Assembly (NCBI RefSeq): GCF_013385635.1
Contig: NZ_JACAPR010000009.1
Location: 1 to 64,000 of the forward strand
Source: Pseudomonas gingeri
Lineage (GTDB): Bacteria; Pseudomonadota; Gammaproteobacteria; Pseudomonadales; Pseudomonadaceae
Direction of reading: 5' to 3'
Length of the DNA: 64,000 nt
In this document: piece after piece, positions 1-8,402 of the stretch
Position numbering within the stretch: the stretch's first letter is position 1
Layout of the letters: every line of letters begins with the position of its first letter
The notes under the pieces: generated by a model
What the model was told of the DNA's origin: nothing
The model's database searches: none
What the model saw: the letters and a program-made list of their open reading frames with translations, nothing else
Made by a program: the position numbers and the translations under genes

Positions 1-20
1 CGGGCGGCGAATGGCTTGAG

Positions 21-164
21 GGCCTCATCGCTGGCAAGCCAGCTCCCACAAGTCTTCGGCTGTAGCCGATATCCGGTGTTAACCCGGACCCTGTGGGTGC
101 GGGCTTGCCCGCGAAGCTTTTGGCGGTCTCACTGGCCTCATCGCTGGCAAGCCAGCTCCTACAG
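21..164. repeat. REP singlet and REPIN downstream of the AGE-family gene
   Basis: The first half is a single REP (CATCGCTGGCAAGCCAGCTC, 27-46). From 92 to 164 there is a pair of inverted REP halves, TGTGGGTGCGGGCTTGCCCG on the left and GGCAAGCCAGCTCCTACA on the right, separated by a short spacer. This head-to-head layout is the REPIN form mobilised in trans by RAYT transposases in Pseudomonas. No RAYT gene is present in the window. Confidence 0.85.
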
Positions 165-174
165 AGAGGGCCGG

Positions 175-1308
175 TCAGCGCAGATAGTCGGCCAGGCCGT
201 ACAGGCAGGTCGCCAGATGGTAAGGCGTGGTCGACGGCATGTCCTCGCGGCTGACCACGCCTGTCGCGTCCAGGCATTCGTGCCAGCCGCCCGGGTGCAT
301 GAAGTGCTGTTGCAGGGCCTGGAGCTGGCGCTGCAGGCGTGCCCGGTTATCCACACGCAAGGTCAACGCCCGCAGGTATTCGGCCTGGGCCCAGATCCGC
401 TGTGTGCCGTCGCGCAGGGTGCCGTCAACCGCGAGCATGCCGCTGACCGCGCCGCTTTGCGGATCGACCCCCGATTGCTCGGCGAACGCGAACGCGCGAT
501 CCAGTGAGCCATGCAGCGCCGTACCGCGCAGCAGGGGAGACGACTCCAGCAGGAACAGCCATTCGAACTGATGGCCCGGCTCGAACCAGTTATCCACAGC
601 CCCCAGCGGTTTCTCCAGCATCACGCCGTGATGACGGTCGATAAAACGTTGCTGCATGCCGGCCGCCAGGGTCAGCAGCGCGCTTTGCGTATCGGCATCT
701 TCGCGCACCGACAGGGTGGCCAGAAAGGCTTCGGCCAGGTGCATCAAGGGGTTCTGCAACGGCCCGCTGCCCAGGGGCGACCAGTCGCGATCCAGGCTGG
801 CTTCATACAGGCCGTCGCCATTGGCGAAGCGCACGGCGATCACTTCCAGGGCGGCATCGAGCACCGATTCCACCAAGGGTTCGCGGACCTTGGCCCAGTA
901 ATGGGCGCAGGCGAAGAGGATGAAGGCGTGGGTGTAGAGATCCTTGCGCGTGTCCAGCGGCTTGCCCTGCGGGTCGACGCTGTAGAACCAGCCGCCATGC
1001 TCGGCATCGTGGAAATGCCGTTGCAGCGAACGGAACAGCGCTGCGGCGCGACCGGCCGCATCGGCAAAGGCGCTGTCGCCGATCAGGCTGGAGAACAGAT
1101 ACAGCTGGCGGGCGCAGGCCATCGCGCGATAACGCTGCGGGGGCAGCGGGCGATGGCCGGCGTCCAGGGCCTCATAGGGCAAGGCCAGCTCGGCATTCCA
1201 GCCAGGGCCCTGCCACAGGGGCACGATCACCTGACGCAAGTGCTGTTGCAGCGCGGTGAACAGGGCGGTCAATTCAGGCTGGGAGGCAGAGCTGGAAACA
1301 TCGGGCAT
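175..1308 (-). CDS. AGE-family sugar epimerase/isomerase
   Basis: A 377-residue protein of the N-acylglucosamine 2-epimerase family, an all-alpha (alpha/alpha)6 barrel. Members interconvert sugars such as mannose and fructose or N-acetylglucosamine and N-acetylmannosamine in the cytoplasm. Supporting features are the usual family length, the motif DNWFEPGHQFEWLFLL around residue 230, where the family has its catalytic His, and the segment GGWFYSVDPQGKPLDTRKDL typical of aldose-ketose isomerases. The ATG at 1308 gives a full-length N-terminus. The gene reads leftward and is flanked by REP elements on both sides, so it is probably monocistronic. The exact substrate cannot be told from sequence; mannose isomerase is the most likely alternative name. 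Confidence 0.8.
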   Translation of the reverse strand: MPDVSSSASQPELTALFTALQQHLRQVIVPLWQGPGWNAELALPYEALDAGHRPLPPQRYRAMACARQLYLFSSLIGDSAFADAAGRAAALFRSLQRHFHDAEHGGWFYSVDPQGKPLDTRKDLYTHAFILFACAHYWAKVREPLVESVLDAALEVIAVRFANGDGLYEASLDRDWSPLGSGPLQNPLMHLAEAFLATLSVREDADTQSALLTLAAGMQQRFIDRHHGVMLEKPLGAVDNWFEPGHQFEWLFLLESSPLLRGTALHGSLDRAFAFAEQSGVDPQSGAVSGMLAVDGTLRDGTQRIWAQAEYLRALTLRVDNRARLQRQLQALQQHFMHPGGWHECLDATGVVSREDMPSTTPYHLATCLYGLADYLR

Positions 1309-1400
1309 CGGCTGGCGTCGTCAGGGCAAGGGCGTTTGCGCGACATGGTAACAGGCAGTTGCCGGCGATGGCGACGGCGGAGTCACCGCAAGGCTCAAGG

Positions 1401-1485
1401 GCCTCATCGCTGGCAAGCCCGCTCCCTCATGACGATACCTGGCGCAGAAGCGCTCATCTGTGGGAGCCGGGCTTGCCCGCGAAAG
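1401..1485. repeat. two REP half-elements in divergent arrangement
   Basis: A right-type half (CATCGCTGGCAAGCCCGCTC) comes first, and a left-type half (GTGGGAGCCGGGCTTGCCCG) follows about 30 bases later. The order is reversed from the usual REPIN, so these may be two singlets or the outer halves of neighbouring REPINs. They fill the gap between the AGE-family gene and hupE. Confidence 0.75.
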
Positions 1486-1508
1486 GGCCGGTTCAGGCGC
1501 TACAACAT

Positions 1509-2081
1509 TCAGCCCGCCAGCAACCAGACCCCGGTCGCCGCCGAAGCTGCCCCGGCCAGGCGCACCAGGGGCGCCGCAGCCTGCGGCAGTACCCGTACCA
1601 CGGCATAACCCAGTGCATGCAGGGTCGCTGTCGCCATCACGAAACCGGCGGCGTAGGCCCAGGGGCTCGACATCTCCGGCAGTTCCAGGCCATGGGCGAC
1701 GCCATGGAACAGGGCGAACAGCGCGGTTGCGCCGATAGCCAGGCTCAACGGTGGCCGTACCACCAGCGCCACGGCCAGGCCCAGGGCCAGTACCGACGCG
1801 GCGATACCGCTTTCCAGCGCTGGCAGTTGCAGGCCTTCGAAGCCGAACACCCCGCCGAGCAGCATGGTGCCGACAAAGGTGCACGGCAGCGCCCAGCGCG
1901 CCGCGCCTTGCTGCTGCGCGGCCCAGAGACCGACCGCCAGCATGGCCAGCAAATGGTCGATGCCGCCGATCGGGTGCTCGACGCCGGCGAGCAGGCCGCT
2001 GTCGCCGTGTCCGGGATGGGCGAAGGCCAGGGCCGGGGTGAGCAGAAGGGCGAGGGCGCCGAAAAGCTTCTTGAATGTCAT
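1509..2081 (-). CDS. hupE: HupE/UreJ family nickel permease
   Basis: A 190-residue membrane protein of the HupE/UreJ family, secondary permeases thought to bring Ni2+ into the cell for urease or hydrogenase. After a signal-like first helix ending ALAFA comes the family signature HPGHGDSG and HPIGGIDHLLAMLAVG, whose His and Asp residues are the proposed metal ligands. About six hydrophobic helices follow. It lies directly downstream of ureG on the same strand (25-base gap), which supports a role in supplying nickel to urease. AAGGAA lies 9 bases before the ATG. Confidence 0.88.
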   Translation of the reverse strand: MTFKKLFGALALLLTPALAFAHPGHGDSGLLAGVEHPIGGIDHLLAMLAVGLWAAQQQGAARWALPCTFVGTMLLGGVFGFEGLQLPALESGIAASVLALGLAVALVVRPPLSLAIGATALFALFHGVAHGLELPEMSSPWAYAAGFVMATATLHALGYAVVRVLPQAAAPLVRLAGAASAATGVWLLAG

Positions 2082-2106
2082 GTACGGATTCCTTGTTGTT
2101 GATTGA

Positions 2107-2721
<615 letters not shown>

Positions 2722-2730
2722 TTTTCTCTC

Positions 2731-3405
2731 CTAGGAACGAAACAGGCGGCTGTACTGGCGCTCATGGGCCATGCACGCCAGGGACAGGCCGAAGGCGGCA
2801 CTGCCGATTTGTCGCGGATCTTGGGCGCTGGCCGATTGCTGCGCCTGTTGCAGCAGCGGCAGCAATTCGCTGGTCAGGCGCTGGGCGGCCTGCTGGCCCA
2901 GGGGCAGGGTCTTCATCAGCACGGCCAACTGGTTTTCCAGCCAGCTCCAGAGCCAGGCGGCCAGCGCGTCCTTGGGGCTGATCCCCCAGGCCCGGGCGGC
3001 CAGCGCCCAGCCCAGGGCCAGATGCGGTTCGGCTTGCCGGGCGAGAAAGTCGCGGGCGGCGTCATCGAGTTCCGGCAGGCCATTGAGCAGCTGTTGCAGG
3101 GAGTAGCCCATTTGCCGGCTCTCCTGGTACAGCTCGCGGGTCTCGCGGCTGGCGCGGTGTTCTTCGCCCAGTTGTTGCAGCGCGGCCCAGTCGGCATCGG
3201 CCGCCGCGTGGCAGTGGGCGAGCAGCAACGGCGCTTCGAAACGGGCGAGATTGAGCAGCAGTTGATCGCTGATCCAGCGCCGGGCGCTGGCCGGATCGGT
3301 CACCCGCGCCTGCTCCACGGCCATTTCCAGCCCCTGGGAATAGCTGTAGCCGCCAATCGGTAATTGCGGGCTGGCCAGGCGCAGCAGCGCCCAGGCCGGG
3401 TTCAT
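2731..3405 (-). CDS. ureF: urease accessory protein UreF
   Basis: UreF is an all-helical scaffold that binds UreD on apo-urease and recruits UreG, acting as a fidelity factor for nickel insertion. The N-terminal PQLPIGGYSYSQGLEMAVEQ stretch is diagnostic of the family and the length of 224 residues is usual. Its start codon overlaps the ureE stop by four bases, so translation of the two is probably coupled. Confidence 0.97.
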   Translation of the reverse strand: MNPAWALLRLASPQLPIGGYSYSQGLEMAVEQARVTDPASARRWISDQLLLNLARFEAPLLLAHCHAAADADWAALQQLGEEHRASRETRELYQESRQMGYSLQQLLNGLPELDDAARDFLARQAEPHLALGWALAARAWGISPKDALAAWLWSWLENQLAVLMKTLPLGQQAAQRLTSELLPLLQQAQQSASAQDPRQIGSAAFGLSLACMAHERQYSRLFRS

Positions 3406-3902
3406 GTGCGAACACCAAACTGGTGCAGGCGCGGCGGGTAGTTGAAGTCCTCGTCGCCATGCCGGGAGTGGTGATGGCCGCCGCCATAGGCGCCGTGTTC
3501 CGGTTGGAACGGTGCTTCGAGGGTTTCGGTGCGGGCGCCGAGCTGTTCGAGCATGGCCTTGAGCACATAGTCGTCGAGCAGGCGCAGCCAGCCGTCGCCG
3601 ACTTGCAGGGCGACATGGCGGTTACCCAGGTGATAGGCCGCGCGGGTCAGTTCGAAGGCATTGCTGCAGGTGACATGCAGCAGTTGTTCGGGACGGGCGC
3701 AAACCCGCACGATACGGCCGTCTTCGGCTTGCAGGCATTCACCGTCGTACAGCGGTGGCTGACCGCGTTCGAGGAACAGTCCGACGTCTTCACCCTCGGC
3801 GCTGAAGCAGCGCAGGCGACTTTTGCTGCGGGCTTCGAAGTTCAGGTGCAGCTCGGCGGCCCAGGTGGGTTGAGGTTCGATTCTTCTATGAATCACCAGC
3901 AT
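3402..3902 (-). CDS. ureE: urease nickel metallochaperone UreE
   Basis: UreE delivers Ni2+ to the urease activation complex. The protein starts MLVIHRRIEPQPTW and carries the UreE N-terminal domain, then a metal-binding C-terminal domain (GNRHVALQVGDGWLRLLDDY), then a His-rich tail with HHHSRHGDED that can bind extra nickel. I chose the ATG at 3902 over an in-frame codon eight residues upstream because GGAAG is well placed and the family begins at MLVIHRR. First gene of ureEFG-hupE, it lies about 16 kb from the ureDABC part of the system. Confidence 0.96.
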   Translation of the reverse strand: MLVIHRRIEPQPTWAAELHLNFEARSKSRLRCFSAEGEDVGLFLERGQPPLYDGECLQAEDGRIVRVCARPEQLLHVTCSNAFELTRAAYHLGNRHVALQVGDGWLRLLDDYVLKAMLEQLGARTETLEAPFQPEHGAYGGGHHHSRHGDEDFNYPPRLHQFGVRT

Positions 3903-4182
3903 CGGGAGGCTTCCAGCAATGAGCAATGCTTGAGCTAGAGCAAGGGGCTTGCCAATCGGGCGAAACGTAGGAAAGCCCTGTCAGAAAGCACGGGGCGCCT
4001 GAAAAAGGAGCGTAGCGGTGTTTCTGGATGTTTCAAGATGGTGCGTAAGTGGTTTTGCTGCGTCTTCATGGTGCGCTCGCTGAGGCCGATCGTTCCCACG
4101 CTCCGCGTGGGAATGCCTCACCGGGCGCTCCGCGTCCGCTTTGTGGCGCGGAGCGTCACGGGCTGCGTTACCACGCGGAGCG

Positions 4183-4451
4183 CTCATCGTTCTACACAAG
4201 TCCTGAGGAGCCCGGAAAGCGGGGTTAAAACGCTGAGTTCGGAGCACAGGAGTGATCGAAAAACCGGCCACGGTCCTGTGGCGAGCGGGCTTGCCCGCGC
4301 TGGGGCGCGAAGCGGCCCTTAAACCAGTGATCGCGCTGTATCAGACAGAACGCAGCGTCTGGGTTTACGGCTGCTTCGCAGCCGAGCGCGGGCAAGCCCG
4401 CTCGCCACAATGGACTGCATTTATTCAGTGGGATTTGTGTAGAACGATGAG
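4183..4451. mobile_element. candidate MITE with 17-bp terminal inverted repeats and 9-bp target duplication
   Basis: The ends are CTCATCGTTCTACACAA and TTGTGTAGAACGATGAG, perfect inverted copies. The element is flanked on both sides by the direct 9-mer CGCGGAGCG (4174-4182 and 4452-4460). Deleting the element and one 9-mer restores a hairpin (CCACGCGGAGCGTGG) like the one at the right end of the intact relative at 33550-33657. It has no coding capacity. A REPIN occupies 4277-4409 within it. One caution: CGCGGAGCG also occurs once more inside the host palindrome. Confidence 0.6.
4277..4409. repeat. REPIN nested in the MITE-like element
   Basis: The left half is TGTGGCGAGCGGGCTTGCCC and the right half GGCAAGCCCGCTCGCCACA, with about 90 bases of less conserved spacer between them. 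It is the longer REPIN class (GCGAGCGGGC heads), the same as the one at 60900-61032. Confidence 0.9.
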
Positions 4452-4488
4452 CGCGGAGCGTGGGAACGATCAGGCGTGCGGTGGGCTG

Positions 4489-5148
4489 TCACTCGGTGCT
4501 GCCGAGTCCCTGCCAGTGTTTCAAACCGATAAAGATGAAGCGCAATTGCTGGGTGATCTTGGCTTGCGGCGCCAGGTGCTCGGGCAGGGGTTCGAGCGGC
4601 GGGTCGATGATTTCCGGCAGGGTGGCGAACACGCTCTTGACGATCAGGTCGGCCATTACCGCCAGTCCGGCGGCGTCCAGGTGCTGCAGCTTGGGCATGA
4701 AGGTCAGGTCGGCGGCCAGGTCCGAGCTGATATGTTCGCGCAGGATGCCGATGGCCTGGCGCACCCGCAATGAGCCGCCGTACTGCTCGCGGGCGAGAAA
4801 CAGGAACTGCGAACGGTTCATCGCCACGACATCGAGGAAGATCCTCACCGAGGCATCGATGATGCCGCCCATGACGAACTCGTTGTGCCGGACCAGCCGG
4901 ATGGTTTCCCGGAAGGTCTGGCCGACTTCGCTGACCAGCGCCAGGCCGAGCTGGTCCATATCGTCGAAATGCCGGTAGAAGCCGGTCGGCACGATGCCGG
5001 CGGTTTTCGCCACTTCCCGCAGGCTGAGGCTGCCAAACCCACGCCCGCCCTCCATCAGATGGCGCGCGGCGTCCATCAGGGCATGTCGGGTCTGTTGTTT
5101 CTGTTCGGCACGGGGCAGCATCGGGAGGGGCGTTTTTCTGGAGGACAA
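4489..5148 (-). CDS. desT: TetR-family fatty-acid regulator DesT
   Basis: A 219-residue TetR-family repressor. The N-terminal helix-turn-helix covers FGSLSLREVAKTAGIVPTGF and YRHFDDMDQLG, and the C-terminal ligand domain includes NRSQFLFLAREQYGGSLRVR. The sequence resembles P. aeruginosa DesT (PA4890), which senses the saturated-to-unsaturated acyl-CoA ratio and controls the desCB desaturase genes. As in P. aeruginosa it lies next to ureE, but here no desaturase gene adjoins it; a repeat element island and a secreted repeat protein flank it. The first in-frame start at 5148 (MSSRKTPLPM) may be a few codons long; M10 is an alternative. Confidence 0.85.
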   Translation of the reverse strand: MSSRKTPLPMLPRAEQKQQTRHALMDAARHLMEGGRGFGSLSLREVAKTAGIVPTGFYRHFDDMDQLGLALVSEVGQTFRETIRLVRHNEFVMGGIIDASVRIFLDVVAMNRSQFLFLAREQYGGSLRVRQAIGILREHISSDLAADLTFMPKLQHLDAAGLAVMADLIVKSVFATLPEIIDPPLEPLPEHLAPQAKITQQLRFIFIGLKHWQGLGSTE

Positions 5149-5240
5149 GAGCGGGGCACTCTAGCAAATCAGCTTTGCCGGCGTCGAACGCGGCGGTGCT
5201 ACAAGTGGGTGGTGCGATGAAACAGTGCTGCAGAAACGTC

Positions 5241-5267
5241 AAAGCCCGATCCAGGGGATCGGGCTTT
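5241..5267 (-). terminator. strong hairpin after the repeat-protein gene
   Basis: A perfect 12-bp stem (AAAGCCCGATCC with its complement) closes a 3-base loop. It sits about 20 bases past the stop codon of the leftward repeat-protein gene and upstream of desT, so it most likely ends that transcript. A T-rich GACGTTTC follows on the minus strand. Confidence 0.75.
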
Positions 5268-5286
5268 GTTCCAGGCCAGCATGGCC

Positions 5287-5685
5287 TCAGCTCAAGGACT
5301 GGTGACGTTCGACCAGGCGATCGGAGCCGCCTTCGGTAATCAGGCCTTTGTCTTTCAGGCGATCGTTACCACCTTCAGCCAAGGTCTGGCCTTGTGGGGT
5401 GCGGTCGCTACCATCGGCAGCCAGGGTCTGACCTTGTGGAGTGCGCTCGGTACCGTCGGAAGCCAGGGAGCGGATTTGTGGGGCACGGTCAGAGGTGTCG
5501 TCGGCAGCTTGAGTCTGGCCTTGTGGAGTGCGATCCGAACCATCGGCAGCCAGGGTGTTCAGCGACTGGCTGACAGTGGCGTGGCTGGCTTGAGCTTGTG
5601 GTGCGGCTTGTTCGCGGGCTGGCAAGGCATAGGCGTTGGCAGCAAGGACGGCAAGGGTGAGGCTAAGCAGTAATTGGCGTTTCAT
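5287..5685 (-). CDS. small exported protein with tandem DGSDRTPQGQT repeats
   Basis: A 132-residue protein of unknown function. It begins with a clear Sec signal peptide (MKRQLLLSLTLAVLAANAYA) followed by about five imperfect 16-residue repeats of the form LAADGSDRTPQGQT. The last two diverge to GGNDRLKDK and GGSDRLVERH. No transmembrane segment or cysteine is present in the mature part, so it is probably a soluble periplasmic or secreted protein. The ATG at 5685 is chosen because it opens the signal peptide and has GGAG 11 bases upstream; an in-frame extension upstream is not protein-like. The repeated acidic Asp-Gly units could bind cations, but that is only a guess. Confidence 0.75.
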   Translation of the reverse strand: MKRQLLLSLTLAVLAANAYALPAREQAAPQAQASHATVSQSLNTLAADGSDRTPQGQTQAADDTSDRAPQIRSLASDGTERTPQGQTLAADGSDRTPQGQTLAEGGNDRLKDKGLITEGGSDRLVERHQSLS

Positions 5686-6061
5686 GATCGGTTGCTCCGT
5701 GGGAGGGCGATAAAGTGGGTACGGAGCCAATGCTACTCTTGCAAAATCGATATAAAAGTTCATAAGCACAATGGTAATAATCAACGGAATTGATTGTTCT
5801 ACCCAAACCCCTCTAGATCAACGCTTTCAGAGCGTTACCCGTGCTCCGTATTGGGTATTTTCTACCCACGGTCGCGCCATGAGGGGGCGTTCATGGAACG
5901 AAAAACTGGCTGGTCGGTCAGCTCCGGTGCTTCCGGATTTGCCGACCAATGGCTTTTTTCATTAAACCTTGGCGGTTGTTTGTCAGTCGTAAAGGTATTG
6001 CGCGTCGCTTTTTTGGACGTTCAGTTGTCATCAGGCCGTTGTGATCAGGAGCCCCCGTGCA
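5686..6061. other. intergenic region between divergent genes, no gene seen
   Basis: This 376-base gap separates the leftward repeat-protein gene from the rightward AsmA gene. Its middle part, roughly 5735-5815, is AT-rich for this genome and probably holds the promoters, but no convincing operator or RNA element could be picked out by eye. Confidence 0.5.
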
Positions 6062-8131
6062 ATGACGCGCACTAAAAAAATTCTCGTCTGGACCAGTGCC
6101 AGCCTTGTCCTGCTGTTGGTGGTGCTGGTGGCGATCATCGCGTTCTTCGATTGGAACCGGGTCAAGCCACCGATCAATGCCAAGGTCTCCGAGATCCTCC
6201 ATCGGCCGTTCGCCATCAATGGCAACCTGGCGGTGCGCTGGCAGCGCGAGCCCGACGAGGGCGGCTGGCGGGCCTGGTTGCCCTGGCCCCATGTGATTGC
6301 CGAGGACCTTACCCTGGGCAACCCGGACTGGTCGAAGACCCCGCGGATGGTTGAACTCAAGCGTGTCGAGTTGCGGCTTGCGCCGTTGCCGCTGCTGGCG
6401 CAACAGGTGGTGATTCCGAGAATCGACCTCACCGAGCCGAATGCCAGCCTCGAACGCCTGGCCGATGGTCGCGCCAACTGGACGTTCCAGTTCGATCCCA
6501 AGGATCCGAACGAGCAGCCGTCCGACTGGGTGGTGGACATCGGTGCCATCGGCTTCGACAAGGGGCATGTGACCCTGGATGATCAAAGCCTGAAGACCCG
6601 GCTCGACCTGCTGATCGATCCCTTGGGCAAGCCCGTTCCGTTCAGCGATATCGTCGGTGACAGCGCGGCCAAGAAGGCCCTGGAAAAGGGCGCCGCGCCG
6701 CAGGACTATGCGTTCGCGCTCAAGGTAAAAGGCCAGTACCACGGCCAGAACCTCGCCGGCACCGGCAAGGTCGGCGGCCTGCTGGCATTGCAGGATGCGG
6801 CGAAGCCTTTTCCGGTGCAGGCTGACGTGAAGATCGCCGATACCCGCATCGCCGTTGCGGGCACCCTGACCGATCCGCGCAACCTGGGCGCCCTGGACCT
6901 GCGCCTGACGCTGGCCGGCAGCAGCCTGGGCAACCTCTACCCGCTGACCGGGGTGACCTTGCCTGACTCGCCGGCCTATGAAACCGACGGCCACCTGATT
7001 GCCCGGCTGCATGAGCCGAATGGGGCGACCTTCACCTACGAGAAATTCAACGGCAAGATCGGCACCAGCGACATTCACGGCGACCTGGCCTATGTCGCCA
7101 GTCAGCCGAGGCCCAAGCTCAGCGGCGTGCTGGTGTCCAACCAGTTGCTGATGACCGACCTGGCGCCGCTGATCGGCGCGGACTCCAATGCCAAGCAGAA
7201 AGCCCGTGGCGGTGAAAGCAAGCAGCCCGCGGACAAGGTCCTGCCGGTGGAAGAGTTCCGCACCGAGCGCTGGCGCGATATGGACGCCGATGTGGAGTTC
7301 ACCGGTAAGCGCATCGTCCACAGCGCGGAGTTGCCCTTCACCGATCTCTACACCCACCTGGTGCTCACTGATGGCGAACTGAGCCTGGAGCCCCTGCGTT
7401 TCGGCGTGGCGGGCGGCAAGCTCGATGCGCAGATCCGTCTCAATGGCCGCACGACACCGATGCAGGGCCGGGCCAGGTTGACCGCGCGCAACTTCAAGCT
7501 CAAGCAGTTGTTCCCGACCTTCGAGCCGATGAAGACCAGTTTCGGCGAGCTCAATGGCGATGCCGATATCAGCGGCACCGGCAACTCGGTGGCCAGGTTG
7601 CTGGGCACGTCCAATGGCGACCTGAAGATGCTGGTCAACGATGGCGCGATCAGTCGTGGCCTGATGGAGATCGCCGGGCTCAATGTCGGCAACTACGTGG
7701 TCGGCAAGATCTTTGGCGACAAGGAAGTGAAGATCAACTGTGCGGCCGCCGACCTGGGGATCAAGAGCGGCCTGGCGACGACCCGGCTGTTTGTCTTCGA
7801 TACCGAGAACGCGATCATCTATATCGATGGCACGGCGAATTTCGCCAACGAGCAATTGGACCTGAAGATCAGTCCCGAATCCAAGGGCTTCCGTCTGTTG
7901 TCCCTGCGTTCGCCCTTGTATGTGCGCGGCAAGTTCATCAAGCCCGATGCCGGTGTACAGGCGGTGCCACTGTTGCTGCGCGGTGCCGGCATGGTGGCCC
8001 TGGGCGTGATCGCCGGGCCGGCGGCGGGGCTGCTGGCGTTGGTGGCGCCGAGTGGCGATGTGCCGAACCAGTGCGCGCCGTTGCTGGAGCAGATGAAGTC
8101 GGGCAAGGCGCCCAAGACCGTCAGCAATTGA
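6062..8131 (+). CDS. AsmA-family inner-membrane protein
   Basis: A 689-residue AsmA-like protein. One transmembrane helix at about residues 5-27 anchors it in the inner membrane, with the rest in the periplasm. AsmA/TamB-type proteins are repeat-rich beta-groove proteins implicated in outer membrane assembly and phospholipid transport. The N-terminal AsmA signature (INAKVSEILHRPFAINGNLA) and the C-terminal AsmA_2 region (NGDLKMLVNDGAISRGLMEI) are both visible, and a hydrophobic glycine-rich patch lies near the end. ATG 6062 is preferred over the GTG seven codons upstream because AGGAG lies about 10 bases before it. Confidence 0.88.
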   Translation: MTRTKKILVWTSASLVLLLVVLVAIIAFFDWNRVKPPINAKVSEILHRPFAINGNLAVRWQREPDEGGWRAWLPWPHVIAEDLTLGNPDWSKTPRMVELKRVELRLAPLPLLAQQVVIPRIDLTEPNASLERLADGRANWTFQFDPKDPNEQPSDWVVDIGAIGFDKGHVTLDDQSLKTRLDLLIDPLGKPVPFSDIVGDSAAKKALEKGAAPQDYAFALKVKGQYHGQNLAGTGKVGGLLALQDAAKPFPVQADVKIADTRIAVAGTLTDPRNLGALDLRLTLAGSSLGNLYPLTGVTLPDSPAYETDGHLIARLHEPNGATFTYEKFNGKIGTSDIHGDLAYVASQPRPKLSGVLVSNQLLMTDLAPLIGADSNAKQKARGGESKQPADKVLPVEEFRTERWRDMDADVEFTGKRIVHSAELPFTDLYTHLVLTDGELSLEPLRFGVAGGKLDAQIRLNGRTTPMQGRARLTARNFKLKQLFPTFEPMKTSFGELNGDADISGTGNSVARLLGTSNGDLKMLVNDGAISRGLMEIAGLNVGNYVVGKIFGDKEVKINCAAADLGIKSGLATTRLFVFDTENAIIYIDGTANFANEQLDLKISPESKGFRLLSLRSPLYVRGKFIKPDAGVQAVPLLLRGAGMVALGVIAGPAAGLLALVAPSGDVPNQCAPLLEQMKSGKAPKTVSN

Positions 8132-8169
8132 AGGCCGGTCTCGGCCTGCTAAGCGTTGCAGGGTCGGAT

Positions 8170-8380
8170 TGTGGGAGGGGTGTGGGAGCGGGCCATGTGG
8201 GAGTGGGCTTAAGGTAGGAGTGGGCTTGTGTGGGAGCGGGCTTGCCCGCGAATCTTGAGAGCGCCGCGCTGTATCAGGTACACCGCGACATCTTCTTCGC
8301 GGGCAAGCCCGCTCCCACAGGTGTGTCCCCAGGCTTCCACACTTGGCCTCATGCTTCCACAGGTGCCCCCATGCTTCCAC
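8170..8380. repeat. REPIN flanked by degenerate REP head arrays
   Basis: A full REPIN covers 8229-8320. Upstream lie partial plus-strand heads (TGTGGGAGGGG, TGTGGGAGCGGGCCA, TGTGGGAGTGGGCTTAAGG, TAGGAGTGGGCTTG). Downstream are minus-strand head fragments seen as CTTCCACA repeated three times within about 45 bases. No gene is present between the AsmA gene and the ferritin-like gene. Confidence 0.8.
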
Positions 8381-8402
8381 AAGGGCCAGATAGTTCCTGG
8401 AC

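Larger units (their letters stand above)
4088..4471. repeat. large palindromic repeat interrupted by a MITE-like insertion
   Basis: The outer ends are exact inverted copies (GATCGTTCCCACGCTCCGCG at the left, its complement at the right). Inside the left part are smaller hairpins around CACGCTCCGCGTG and CGCTCCGCG/CGCGGAGCG. The same family is intact at 33550-33657, which shows that the present copy is split by the element at 4183-4451. The remaining sequence from 3903 to 4087 and up to the desT stop shows no gene. Confidence 0.8.

Noticed and set aside
4088..4200. tRNA-like or structured RNA gene
   Set aside because: Hairpins repeat the same CACGCTCCGCGTG units and match a dispersed repeat at 33550-33657; no anticodon or acceptor features.
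5918..8380. 820-codon leftward open frame antisense to the AsmA gene
   Set aside because: It mirrors the high-GC codon pattern of the AsmA gene, is His/Arg/Gln-rich without any domain, and crosses the REP cluster.
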